Positions 53,384-64,000 of a stretch of 64,000 nucleotides of DNA are shown piece after piece; the first letter of the stretch is position 1; each line of letters starts with the position of its first letter. The position numbers and the translations under genes were made by a program. Under the pieces are notes generated by a model, which searched no databases, had not been told where the DNA came from, and was given only the letters and a program-made list of their open reading frames with translations. Source of the DNA: Artemisia argyi (lineage: Eukaryota; Streptophyta; Magnoliopsida; Asterales; Asteraceae); NCBI GenBank assembly GCA_030686995.1, contig CM060708.1, forward strand, positions 261,634,044 through 261,698,043, read 5' to 3'.

Positions 53384-54802
53384 TGATGCGTGGGAATCGC
53401 AACAGGCTTTACCTCTCGAGGGATCTCGAGAAGCTTACAACCCCCACCAGGCAGTGTACCTGATCGTTGTAGTATAGTATAGTGACAAGTACCGGGGGAT
53501 TGATCGTTCAGCTTAGGAATAGGGTCGCTAGGATTAGAAAGCCTAGATACTAGTTCTAAAGGTGAGGGATGATTATTTTTGTGTTTTTATATTTTTTAGA
53601 AAGCAATTAAAATTCTCGGGTTTGAAGGATTTGGGCGGAATTAGTTGCTAATCAACTAACCCAATACTAAAGATGCAATCAAAATAAAATACTAAAAATG
53701 AAAACAAACTAAATTAAACTAAAGTTGTGAGCAGTAAATGGAGAAAATGTGTTTACTTAGATTTCACTACTCCCTAGACATCTTTTACACGTTAATTACT
53801 TGTTATAAATGCATGGATGACGGATCGTATTCCTTAATACCATTCATGGGGTGGCACACTTAACTCCCCAATTCTATGAGCTGTTATCTCCTCCTACACC
53901 ATGCCCAGCACAACTATAGGGATTGTAAATAGTGGCTCATGCATTAAATACAACCAATAAAGACCTAGTGCGCGTCGGTTCATGTTTCTTAAGACGTTCA
54001 AGCATGTTACCAATTGGAGATCTGCCAGTTTTCTTAAGCCTAACATATAAATCATTCATCCAAAACAAGTATAAACAAGTAATCAACACATAATTAACAT
54101 ATAGGTTTCATTAGATCTAAGCAAACACAAGATAGATCTAGCCTAACATGATGGAATTAAGACAAGAACAAGATATATACAACCAACACATAGACATATT
54201 GATTGAATTAAAAGAACACTTATCTTAATTACACATGCAAGGTATCAAGGGCTTGGAACCCTTGAAAAACCTGTAAAATTCGCACCAAAATCGTACTTAG
54301 GGTTTCTCCCAAAACTCTCCCAAAACTTCTCTCTTTAAATGTGAAAAATTAGAAAACTATATATAGGAAAAGAGGTCTGACGGCGTCAAGACAAAGCTTG
54401 TGACGCCGTCACCTCGCCGCCAAAACTATTCTCGGACTGCCTTGATCTACATTTGATGCCGTCAAGACTTAATCATTTCCAGGCCGTCATGACTTTTACT
54501 CTTGACGCCCTACCTTCATGACGCCGTCAAATCTCTTCTGGATCGTCATGGAATTTTGCTCTTGACGCCGTCAGGGAGTTACTCTTGACGCCGTCACCTA
54601 CTGTTCCCAGCATGGAAAATTAAGAATTTGGCGTTTTCTTCACTTTTATGCTCCAAAAACGTCCGAATTGCTTCCTTTTCTAGATTTTTCTCCCAAAGTA
54701 CCTAAAATCACAAAAGGAACGATTTAGGGCAATATTTGATCAAATAAATTCGAATTCGGGCTTAAATGACCCCCTAAAAATGGATCATTTTTCGCCTCAT
54801 CA
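53384..54802 (-). repeat. 3' LTR of B2
   Basis: Edges TGATG...CATCA. The tRNA-Asp-like stretch starts at 53464 and the TGACG cluster spans 54378-54596. Confidence 0.93.
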
Positions 54803-54842
54803 TATACCCTTACACTTGAGATTTGCTTGTCCTCAAGCAAAT
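54803..54842 (-). other. Polypurine tract and hairpin of B2
   Basis: The same motif as in B1 and B3. The perfect 9-bp hairpin arms are 54821-54829 and 54834-54842, loop tcct. Confidence 0.82.
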
Positions 54843-55399
54843 GCGCTTTTATTCTACTCAAAAGACAAGTTAGGGGTCATTTAACACTAATATAAAAGTA
54901 ATTACAACAAATAATCGTTCCACTAAAGACCAATAGACAAGCACGGAGGTCATACACAAGCACCTCACAAATAGTGTTTAGATACTCACATCTCTCGGGT
55001 GTAATAAAGTGTAAATTACAATATGGAAACGGAAGATATCTCTCACTACCTGTCATAGAAAAATAGATTACCATAGGCTTGGGAAAGGATCAAACCTCCA
55101 CCACATTGCGTAAGCACCTAGGATAAACTATCAAAGAGGTCTTTTAAAGGGTTGTAACGTTAGGTGTAGGGATATGAGATACACGGTTTTGTTGGATAAA
55201 GGAAGTTTTACTGGTGGCGAGTTAACAATTTTGGTTAATTACATGTACAATATGGCGTTGCTAAGCCAAGACTAGACTCGACTTATGCTAATAAATGAAA
55301 AATAACAAAAACATAAAATGAACATAGAATAAAAGGGATGGTAGTCCGTATGTTTTCTCTTTTTCCTTTTTCTATTTTTCTTTTCTTGATTTTTTTTTC

Positions 55400-55449
<50 letters not shown>

Positions 55450-57310
55450 ATACACTCTTACCCTACCATCCAAAATAATACATCATAGGGAATGAACATT
55501 TCCCTTACACTTGAATCTTTACATACTTTACACTTAACTAATCTAATGACTCGAATTAAGAAAATTAAAACACTTGGAGCACTATTAAGATTGACGTACA
55601 TATGGGGGTAATAAATGATGTTCTTCCCCATTACTCCATAAAATAAGTACTTACCCATGAGTCCCAATCGTCCCAAAACAATATGTACAAGGATATGACT
55701 CGACTTAGCAACCATGTAATCAATTAGAAAGTTAATTTAGGGTTTAACAAATAACAATAATGCACTAAAAATGAGCGCATACACGGAAGGCTAAGGCGAT
55801 TTGGTTGTACATTTAAGTGGGGTGTAACAAATTCTTCCTTTAAGTAAAATGCTTAAAGTTAGAAACGAAAAGATAGGCTCGGAGGGGTGTACTAGGGGTT
55901 TCGTGTACTAAAAATGAGTACAACGCTAAGGGTGTGGGAAAAATTAGTTGACTTAACTAGCCAAGTAATATGACTTAAATGGTCAAGTAATTATAATACG
56001 GGTTTAACACAAGGGTGATCCTAATGTCTCTTATCATGTAGTAAATCCTACCACACGAATGTAGTCTCACTAGCGGTCTCGGGATGCATCACTAACGCAA
56101 GTTCTAGAATCTAAATGCTACCGGTACACTCATAAGCACTAATAGTAAATTCTTTTCCTATCAAATCTAAAGGCGAACCTCACATATTTGGGTGGAAAAT
56201 TTTTCTGAATATACGGTTGTGTGCCAGTCATACAATCTCCTATCCATGAGACGCTTGCTATGGCTAAAGTTTCACTCCTAAATGTTGTAAAAAATTTTAA
56301 ATTTGGCGCTAAAATTGCACTAACAAGTATTTCTCATAGTTTTATTACACATCTACCATTAAACAAAACAAACTCAAGCGAGAGTGCATATGTAAGGTAT
56401 CATCTTTTTACCCTCCCCTTACACTTAAGATGAACATTGTCCCCAATGTTCAAGTAAAGAATGTAAAAGTGAAAAAGTAAAAAGAATGAAATCAAATACT
56501 CCCCTGATTCGCTCGGTATGGATAATTAGGTGGCCAGGTTAAATCTTCCTCTAAGAAAATGAGCAATCAAAGCTTCCCTTCCATAATATAAATCATCTTC
56601 TTGTCATACATAACCTGTAAAACCTGACAAAATAGACAAGACAACCTCGCGTAAAATCGGCGGCATCCTATATAAGTTACTAAATCCTAGAAAACAAGAT
56701 AAGATATAATGCTTGTGGAATGAAGTTTGCAGATCTCCTGGAGATTATAAAACTTAATAATTCACAAAAACCATAAGACTCCGTTAGAAAAACAAAACCG
56801 GTAAAATTTCCAAATTTTTACACTTGACGCCGTCAAGAGTAAACTCTTGACGCCGTCAGAAGTGATCTGCAGAAATTCTTATGTTAAGTTTCTGGAAAAT
56901 TTATGGAAAAACTTGGTCCTACTTCCTGGAAATTCCTGCAAAACTTCATTATGACTCAATACAAGCATTTGACTCTAACAAATACGAATATACATGTTCA
57001 CTTAATATTGTGGAGAATCATGATCGGTTTGTTTCTTAAAAACATATTTGGGGTTTCCCCTTACACTTATCTTTTGCAAAAATACTTTTAGGTGGAGTTA
57101 AGACTAAGCCAAAACAACAAAGTAAAGTATTTCCACTATTTAGTTTAGAAACATTATCTACCAACAATAATAATTAAGCATGCATACAGAAGCAAATAAC
57201 AAACAAACAAATAAATAAACAAATAAAGACACACAAAAACATGGGTTGCCTCCCAAGAAGCGCTTTTCTTTATTTACGAGTCTTGTAACTAGACTCAAGG
57301 TCATTGGTTA
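54843..57310 (-). other. 3' noncoding region of B2
   Basis: Homologous to B1 and B3. It has a T run of about 48 (55400-55447), AAGTGTAAGGGG-type motifs near 55501, 56415 and 57059, a perfect 8-bp hairpin at 56432-56439 and 56444-56451, and two TGACGCCGTCA palindromes near 56824 and 56849. Confidence 0.72.
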
Positions 57311-58591
57311 CTACGTGATACGGGTGAGCTCCTCATTGAGGACATCTTTGGGATCAAACTTAGGTTTCAACTTCCTATCAGTTTCCTTAGTATGGTATGA
57401 CCTTTCAAACTTTTCTCCATCCGGATCATACAAAGTCATCCTCATATTCCATGATCCGTCACCTTCTTTAGGTGGCTTGTCCCACCTCCATTTACACTTG
57501 TCTCCATCTCTTTTCCATTTATTCCTTTCTATGTTTATGGGCATTACGCTTAAGAACTCAATCATCTTCCTAAAGACTAAGGGGTCCTCAAAGGGGTCTA
57601 GCTCTTCATCTCTAGCTATGAGTTGTTCTACCGAATGTGTCTTTTCGATGAAGTCTTTTTCTAGATAGAATGGGCATTGAGGTCCTATAAAGTTCCTTTC
57701 TATCCAAGGCCCATATCTAGACGGTTTTCTATTCATCTCTACCCAATGCGGTATCAGTTCATCATCACAATCATAACTATGCTTCTTAACATCGTACACC
57801 GACCAAGTATCGCCTTCACCTACCGCTATCTTGGATTCCTTGCAATCTATCATGGCACTAGCGGTTGCTAAAAATCCTCTTCCTACCAATAATGGGCATG
57901 TAGTGTCACTAACCATGTCTAGGACGTGAAAATCCGCTAATATAGTTAACTTTCCTACGTGAACAACTACATCCTTAATTATTCCAACCGGGTGGGCAAT
58001 ACTCCCATCCGCTAGCCCTATCAATACCTCTGTTTCCTCTAACTTTCCTAGCTTAAGAGCGGTGAATAAGGATAAGGGAATCAAGTTGAGGCTTGACCCT
58101 AAATCGGCTAGTGTGTCGAAAGCTTCGGATCTTCCTATCTTACAAGGCAAAACAAATATACCCGGATCATCAAGCTTTTTAGGCAACTTGTTTTGAACGA
58201 TGGCGGTCCCATTTTTACCTAGCTTACACTTCTCATATTTTTCTAGGAGGGCACTATAGTAAGGAGCATGCGCTAAGACATCAATGACGGGGCGTTCAAG
58301 GTGAAGTTCTTTGAATTCATCGTCAAGGTCTTGCGTAAGAGGTGTTTCAACTATGCTTTTGACCGGCTCTATAGTGGGTGTTTTAATTGATTGGTCCTTT
58401 TGGAGAACTTGGTTTTGTTTGAAACACGTGCTCGTGGATTTGACCGAGTAGTATTGTGGACACGAAGTGGGTGATGAAACTGAAGATACGGAATTAACGT
58501 TTAGTTTCGGATTCTTGATTGTGTCGCTTGGGAGTGCTCCTATTTCTCGGTCATTGAGAACCTTGAACAATGCATCAATTCGAGTGGTCAT
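57311..58591 (-). CDS. Protease plus X domain of B2
   Basis: 426 open codons, from the Met in EMTTRIDAL to ELTRIT. The protease site is LADLGSSLNLIP, followed by the same ~175-residue X region as in B1 with only scattered substitutions. It is not a true start: the frame is continuous with gag upstream except for a TAA at 58598-58600. At the position where B1 has its TGA this copy has CGA, so the two copies carry different lesions and the parental gag-protease-X was a single frame. Confidence 0.85.
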   Translation of the reverse strand: MTTRIDALFKVLNDREIGALPSDTIKNPKLNVNSVSSVSSPTSCPQYYSVKSTSTCFKQNQVLQKDQSIKTPTIEPVKSIVETPLTQDLDDEFKELHLERPVIDVLAHAPYYSALLEKYEKCKLGKNGTAIVQNKLPKKLDDPGIFVLPCKIGRSEAFDTLADLGSSLNLIPLSLFTALKLGKLEETEVLIGLADGSIAHPVGIIKDVVVHVGKLTILADFHVLDMVSDTTCPLLVGRGFLATASAMIDCKESKIAVGEGDTWSVYDVKKHSYDCDDELIPHWVEMNRKPSRYGPWIERNFIGPQCPFYLEKDFIEKTHSVEQLIARDEELDPFEDPLVFRKMIEFLSVMPINIERNKWKRDGDKCKWRWDKPPKEGDGSWNMRMTLYDPDGEKFERSYHTKETDRKLKPKFDPKDVLNEELTRIT

Positions 58592-58883
58592 CTCGCTTTA
58601 CTTTTGTTTGAAATCGGCTTCAAACTTAGATATGCGAGCTTCTTGAGATGCCATGAACTTAGACATCAACCCTTCAAGATTGTTGGTACTACCAAAGTTG
58701 TTAGAAGGATTGTTGTTGAAAGTACGGTTGGAGGGTGGACCGGTTGGTTGGTAATGACTAGGTGGGTTGGAAGAATTGGGTTGATTTTGTTTCCACCAAA
58801 GGTTTGGGTGATTTTTCCAAGAGGGATTGTATGAATCACCGTAAGTGTTTGGCTCGGGCTTGAAAGTGTACCACTTATCTCCC
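58592..58883 (-). pseudogene. Gag C-terminal remnant of B2
   Basis: Aligns with the Asn/Pro-rich gag tail of B1 (WYTFKPEPNTYGDSYNPSW). It is cut at 58882 by the deletion to the LTR and ended by TAA at 58598. The zinc knuckle and capsid core are absent. Confidence 0.82.
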
Positions 58884-60297
58884 GCGTGGGAATCGCAACA
58901 GGCTTTATCTCTCGAGGGATCTCGAGAAACTTACAACCCCCATCAGGCAGTGTACCTGATCGTTGTAGTATAGTATAATGACAAGTACCGGGGGATTGAT
59001 CGTTCAGCTTAGGAATAGTGTCGCTAGGATTAGAAAGCCTAGATACTAGTTCTAAAGGTGAGGGATGATTATTTTTGTGTTTTTATATTTTTTAGAAAGC
59101 AATTAAAATTCTCGGGTTTGAAGGATTTGGGCGGAATTAGTTGTTAATCAACTAACCCAATACTAAAGATGCAATCAAAATAAAATACTAAAAATGAAAA
59201 CAAACTAAATTATACTAAAGTTGTGAGCAGTAAATGGAGAAAATGTGTTTACTTAAATTTCACTACTCCCTAGACATCTTTTACACGTTAATTACTTGTT
59301 ATAAATGCATTGATGACGGATCGTATTCCTTAATACCATTCATGGGGTGGCACACTTAACTCCCCAATTCTATGAGCTCTTATCTCCTCCTACACCATGC
59401 CCAGCACAACTATAGGGATTGTAAACAGTGGCTCATGCATTAAATACAACCAATAAAGACCTAGTACGCGTCGGTTCATGTTTCTTAAGACGTTCAAGCA
59501 TGTTACCAATTGGAGATCTGCCAGTTTTCTTAAGCCTAACATATAAATCATTCATCCAAAACAAGTATAAACAAGTAATCAACACATAATTAACATCTAG
59601 GTTTCATTAGATCTAAGCAAACACAAGATAGATCTAGCCTAACATGATGGAATTAAGACAAGAACAAGATATAGACAACCAACACATAGACATATTGATT
59701 GAATTAAAAGAACACTTATCTTAATTACACATGCAAGGTATCAAGGGCTTGGAACCATTGAAAACCTGTAAAATTCGCACCAAAATCGTACTTAGGGTTT
59801 CTCCCAAAACTCTCCCAAAACTTCTCTCTTTAAATGTGAAAAATTAGAAAACTATATATAGGAAAAGGGGTCTGGTGGCGTCAAGACAAAGCTTGTGACG
59901 CTGTCACCTCGCCGCCAAAACTATTCTCGGACTGCCTTGATCTACATTTGACGCCGTCAAGACTTAATCATTTCCAGGGCGTCATGACTTTTACTCTTGA
60001 CGCCCTACCTTCATGACGCCGTCAAATCTCTTCTGGATCGTCATGGAATTTTGCTCTTGACGCCGTCAGGGAGTTACTCTTGACGCCGTCACCTACTGTT
60101 CCCAGCATGGAAAATTAAGACTTTGGCGTTTTCTTCACTTTTATGCTCCAAAAACGTCCGAATTGCTTCCTTTTTCAGATTTCTCTCCCAAAGTACCTAA
60201 AATCACAAAAGGAACGATTTAGGGCAATATTTGATCAAATAAATTCGAATTCGGGTTTAAATGACCCCCTAAAAACGGATCATTTTTCGCCTCATCA
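58884..60297 (-). repeat. 5' LTR of B2, lacking the terminal TGAT
   Basis: Begins gcgtgggaatcgc, so the first four LTR bases were lost with the deletion. The tRNA-Asp-like stretch starts at 58960, the TATA box is at 59852-59861 and the TGACG cluster spans 59873-60091. Confidence 0.92.
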
Positions 60298-60387
60298 TAA
60301 AGGCGTCCAGTGTCCTTTGTATGGATCATTTAAAACAAGCTTTTCAACTATCTCATCCAGATTTTTTTGTGTAAATGCATTCTTTTC
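60298..60387 (-). pseudogene. Josephin-like deubiquitinase, upstream part of the B2-split exon
   Basis: Thirty codons, ENAF-type start (EKNAFTQKNLDEIVEKLVLN) to GHWTPL. An AG acceptor at 60388-60389 (minus-strand TCATGATAG before GAAAAG) marks the exon start. The family normally has one short exon before this with the catalytic Cys in a QFC-type motif. I did not find it on the minus strand up to the EF-hand gene at 62400. Confidence 0.8.
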
Positions 60388-62399
60388 CTATCATGACAAA
60401 AAGAGAGAACTGGTTACCAATGTTACTCAGAATCATAAGAGACTACTGATAATCTATACAAAATAAAAACTGTTTATCACTGCTTTAAATTAACATTCAT
60501 TCAGTAACATGCGTAGATCCAATACCAAAATATGATCCAAATAAGCAATTCAGCACTAGGTTGCTTCAGATGTGAGTATTTATATCGTTTAGATATTAGA
60601 GATGCATTTTAGCTTTCGTCAGTTCTAAAAAAGGGGATGCATTTTAGCTTTCGTTAGTGTTCCTACAAACAAATATATGAAAAAGATTGCAGGTGTTGTA
60701 GCATACGTAAAACGATATTAGTTGAATTTATAAGAGTAGAGGACGAGAATTATATGAGTAATAATTCAAATATATGAAATGACCGTTATGCTCTTCACTA
60801 AAAACAAAACAAAACAGTAAATTATGGTTGAGGGACGCATTCAGCCTCAAAATCTCACTGTTTGGACGCCTGACGACTAAAAAAAAAAAAGTTAAGGTGC
60901 CCTGTGATGTTTTGTAGAAAGTTTAAGGACCAACGGTGTATTTTTGTCTAAAAAGAAAATAAGCATGTGTTAAAAAAACTCAAAGTGAGAAATGTGAAAA
61001 TACTAATAAAGTTAAAAGTTTAAACTAATAAACAATATTGAATATTCATTCATTTTATACACCGTAATTTGTGCAACTATAATTAGTTGCTTTTTTAAAA
61101 TGTTTAAGGTTATTCGTGTGTACGCGCATACTTTATTATAAATACTACGTAGAATATACTAGTTATCTTGTATATGTCCAAAACGTTATTTCATTGGTGC
61201 ACAGAATATCGAAAAGCAAGGTCAGTGGTCAACCCATCGCATTCTGCAAGTTGTCAAATTTGCAAAAGAGGACCACACAATGAATACGATTTATACAAAC
61301 CACACAAAAAATAATAACGTCTACACCGATTACTTACGTATAAGTTATAACGGTTTCGATGTATAACGGCAAGTAGTTAAACTCAGTATTTCATGTAACG
61401 TTCATTCATATAACAAAAATCTCGAAATTCTAAAAATTTTAGGTAATGTTGATATTATTGTGAAAAATGTCTCAGACACAATATACACTTTAAATTGAAT
61501 ATATGATAATCTAAGACAAAAAAAAACTATGTCTAATAAAATGTATGATTAAATTTATACAAACATTTGGTCAAGCTGAAAATTTTGAGTCTTTTAGATT
61601 ACCTAACAATGAACGTTACTTATCATGTAAATTTCTTTTGAACAAGGCATTTAATATGTGAACTCCTTCTTGATTAACATTGAACACATTCACAAATCAC
61701 AAGTACAAATATGAAATCCATTCACAATATGCACAAATAGTCAAATAGCATATTTACATTTCCGATAAATAACATCTATATATCATGTAAATAATTATGA
61801 TTACATGAATAACAGTCTTCGGAGAATATGTATGCTATAACTTGCACACATACTATTCCATTTTTACATAACTGATCACCTTAATCATGTCCATTTTTAC
61901 CTATATGTTGTAACATTTTTTTTTTTTGAACGGAAACTGACTATCTCACAATATATATACAACACACCACAGATTCTCTCACATGTCCTAAGCAGGACTT
62001 GAATCTACAACCATTTAGTTGGAGAGCTTCTCACACAATAAGGGATACAATTATTGGGACAGAAGCTCTTTGGTTAACTATTATTTTCTATTGTTACATA
62101 ACTTACCTTTTATCATTTCCATTTCATTAAATACATAGACGATTTTGTTTGTCTACTATATACAATGTACACGACAGTTAGATTTAGATTTTTGTTTCTC
62201 TACATAGACGATTTGATTTTCTGCCAGATGACAAAGATATTTACATTTGTAGTCTTCTTTCCGGTTTCCACAGCAGAAGTTCCATGAAGTTTCCTTGGTT
62301 ATGATACATCCACATAACCAATTTCCAATATATTGGCAAGTTGGTAGCATATACGTGCACCTCGTCCTAAACTAAAGTTGTAAACAGAGAACTTATACA
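60388..62399. other. Intergenic region
   Basis: AT-rich with no supported gene on either strand. It holds a small direct repeat gatgcattttagctttcgt at about 60602 and 60638, and a perfect hairpin GCAACTA-taat-TAGTTGC near 61074-61091. The promoter of the + strand EF-hand gene should be in its right part, but I cannot place a TATA box with confidence. Confidence 0.6.
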
Positions 62400-62876
62400 A
62401 TGAAAGAGCTTTCCAAGATAGCCATGGCGTCTTTTCAAGCAGATTCGGATGAGGTTCAAAAGTTGGCTCGGGACTTCTTTTGTGCCATGGACAATGATGG
62501 AGATGGCAAGATAGACCAAAAAGAGTTCTTGGAGTTCATGCAAGTCCAAGGGTACTGTCGTGAGGCGACAAATCTGTACCTTTTTAACCAATTGGACCAG
62601 GATCGAAATGGTACTTTAGATTTTGGGGAAGTTATGACACTCTACTATATAATTAGAAGTGGAAGACCATTTTGTGATTATTGTGAGAACTTCATCCCTT
62701 CTACATACTTCACATGTGTCGGATGTTTGGAAGATGATCCAAATAAAAGACCAGTCTATGTTTGTCTTGATTGCTTTATTAAACAGAAATGCGCGCATCA
62801 TAATCACAATCACTTGTCACGATTTGTAGACAATTATTCGTTGCTTGAAGCTATGAAAAAGTCAGCATTCCGTGAG
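62400..62876 (+). CDS. EF-hand calcium-binding protein with zinc-finger-like region, exon 1
   Basis: Two canonical EF-hand loops, DNDGDGKIDQKE (about residues 31-42) and DQDRNGTLDFGE (about 67-78), each with Asp at 1, Asp at 3, Gly at 6 and Glu at 12. They predict Ca2+ binding. A Cys/His-rich part follows (CDYC, FTCVGC, YVCLDC, CAHHNHNH), spaced like a ZZ- or DC1-type zinc finger. The first ATG is at 62400, but the ATG at 62424 (gccATGGCG) has the better plant context and may be the real start. The exon ends at 62876 before GTATTT. The function beyond calcium sensing is not known. Confidence 0.8.
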
Positions 62877-63154
62877 GTATTTTAAGATAGCTTTCGCTAA
62901 TTTTTTGGAATTATAGTTGTTGTAAAGCAAAACGTCCTACGAAATCTTTCTAAAGTAACTTGTTAAAAGGGTTCTTCTAATGAGTGATCTTATGAAATAG
63001 ATGTTAAGGTGCATATGTTGAATTCATACTTTTCTTATATACAGAAAATATATTTGCTGCACACTGATTAGAACTAAATGTAATTTAATCTTAGTAACTC
63101 GAACTTTAGTTTTAGAAAAACTCATGTTAATATAATAACTTGTGTTATTCACAG

Positions 63155-63343
63155 CTAGCAAGGTCTAGATCACATCCGGGTAATTATGACTGTTACCGAA
63201 GAAGATCGAATTCGACTACACATATTGTTCACAATCAAATATCCAACAATACTTGGAATATCCAAAACAACTCTTACCAACATTCAATCTCGCTTCCGGC
63301 TCAGTATCCTGCTCCTTCTACTGAGATTGACCCACAACCACAC
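63155..63343 (+). CDS. EF-hand/zinc-finger-like gene, exon 2
   Basis: An acceptor ACAG at 63151-63154, then 63 codons in phase with exon 1 (LARSRSHPGNYDCYRRRSN, later SISLPAQYPAPSTEID). The exon probably ends at CAC before GTGAGT (63344). If that donor is not used the frame stays open to TGA at 63497-63499 and adds a hydrophobic stretch. The region is Ser/Asn/Gln-rich and low in recognisable domains. Confidence 0.65.
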
Positions 63344-63788
63344 GTGAGTTGTAAATTTATGCGTCATGACATGCTACAGTCGGTATCTTCTTTATTGAGT
63401 TTTGGTTTGCTTTTATTCTTTAGTACCTGTTACACAAAATCCCATGGTTATAAAGTAGGAAGAGATCTGACCATTCTATATGAGTTGAAGATCGATTGAT
63501 TGAAATAGTTTGAAGGCCTAATCAGTTGTAAAAATAAGATAAACTTTAAACCTCAAAGACTACCTTTGTTTGGGGCTTGCAATTTAATAATAAATTTTCG
63601 TTACAGGTTCTTTGGAAATGTATAAATATATGGAACGGAATTGCAATGGAAAACTGATGTAGTTTAATTTCCGTATATTTAGTATTAGAATACCATTGCC
63701 CTGTTGTAGATTTTAAATTAATGATATTTTCTCTCATATAATTAATTTACAATATTTTGTTAGAATTCTGTTGCAAATTTGCAACTGA
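63344..63788 (+). other. Intron or 3' flank of the EF-hand gene
   Basis: AT-rich, no further exon identified. It ends in tga (63786-63788), which would be the 3-bp target duplicate of the following CACTA-type terminus. Confidence 0.45.
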
Positions 63789-64000
63789 CACTACAACATT
63801 GACCACTTTCGGCGGGACAAAACTGCCCTTTTCTGCGGGAACGTCTCCCCGCCAAACACTTTCTGTGGGGACATGTCCCCGCCGTAAATTCCCCGCAAAA
63901 CCCCCCTCGCTGTTACCTTTCGGCGGGGACAGTTTGGTTTTTGGGCGGGGACATGTGGGACCCACACTGAGCGTGGACATTTTGGTCTAGTCAAACGTTG
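63789..64000. mobile_element. Terminus of a CACTA-type DNA transposon
   Basis: Begins CACTACAA, the typical end of plant CACTA (En/Spm) elements. Dense subterminal repeats of the type GGCGGGGACA in both orientations follow, including a 14-nt perfect palindrome GGGGACATGTCCCC at 63867-63880. The GC content is sharply higher than the neighbouring DNA. The other end and any transposase lie outside the window. ORFs across this repeat on both strands are repeat artefacts. Confidence 0.7.

Larger units (their letters stand above)
53384..60297 (-). mobile_element. Element B2: internally deleted B-family element
   Basis: The LTRs are 53384-54802 and 58884-60297, with target duplication taaag at 53379-53383 and 60298-60302. 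It was inserted in the coding exon of the Josephin-like gene, same orientation as that gene. It carries protease-X like B1 and no RT or integrase. A deletion joins the zinc-knuckle-distal gag (58882) straight to the 5' LTR lacking its first four bases. The primer binding site, leader and most of gag are missing. Confidence 0.93.

Noticed and set aside
63747..63994. Several overlapping ORFs of 67-77 codons on both strands at the right end
   Set aside because: They are produced by the GC-rich subterminal repeats of the CACTA terminus.

Overview
This is plant nuclear DNA, probably from a eudicot. The Gag and Pol protein styles resemble those I remember from Asteraceae (daisy family), but I give that family only moderate confidence. 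About 54 of the 64 kb is a nest of LTR retrotransposons. A short host segment with two genes lies at the right end.

Layout, oldest to youngest where this can be ordered. Element D is a + strand SIRE-type Ty1/copia element. Its 3' part survives in pieces: 22027-24200, 34982-35766 and 51259-52233 (env-like ORF, polypurine tracts and 3' LTR). Four minus-strand Athila-type Ty3/gypsy elements follow. Element A (1-22026, left end outside the window) borders D, and its pol is riddled with stops and frameshifts. B1 (9292-17248, target duplication gtaac) sits inside the gag of A. B3 (24201-34981, target duplication tttgc) sits inside the env-like ORF of D. Element C (35767-51253, target duplication acttg) sits inside the LTR of D. 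B2 (53384-60297, target duplication taaag) sits inside a coding exon of a host Josephin-like gene. C is the youngest: its two 4052-bp LTRs differ at about four positions by eye, and it has one uninterrupted 1896-codon gag-pol with every catalytic residue I checked.

The B family appears to be a two-member system. B3 carries gag, protease, RT, RNase H and integrase. B1 and B2 share its LTR type and its 2.4-kb 3' noncoding region, but encode only gag, protease and a conserved C-terminal domain of unknown function (called X here), with no RT or integrase.

Noncoding architecture shared by A, B and C is the most interesting content. All have a tRNA-Asp primer binding site. All carry, at a fixed 78-80 nt inside the LTR edge next to it, a segment resembling the 5' half of tRNA-Asp, so the element RNA would be complementary to the D-arm of its own primer. 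All also carry repeated modules of a perfect 8-9 bp hairpin followed by a polypurine tract. The B LTR has a cluster of TGACG/CGTCA palindromes directly upstream of its TATA box.

Host genes: the 3' part of a Josephin-like deubiquitinase gene (minus strand, 53007-53383 and 60298-60387), split by B2, with no catalytic-cysteine exon visible; and a + strand gene with two EF hands and a zinc-finger-like region (62400-63343). At 63789 the terminus of a CACTA-type DNA transposon begins and runs out of the window.
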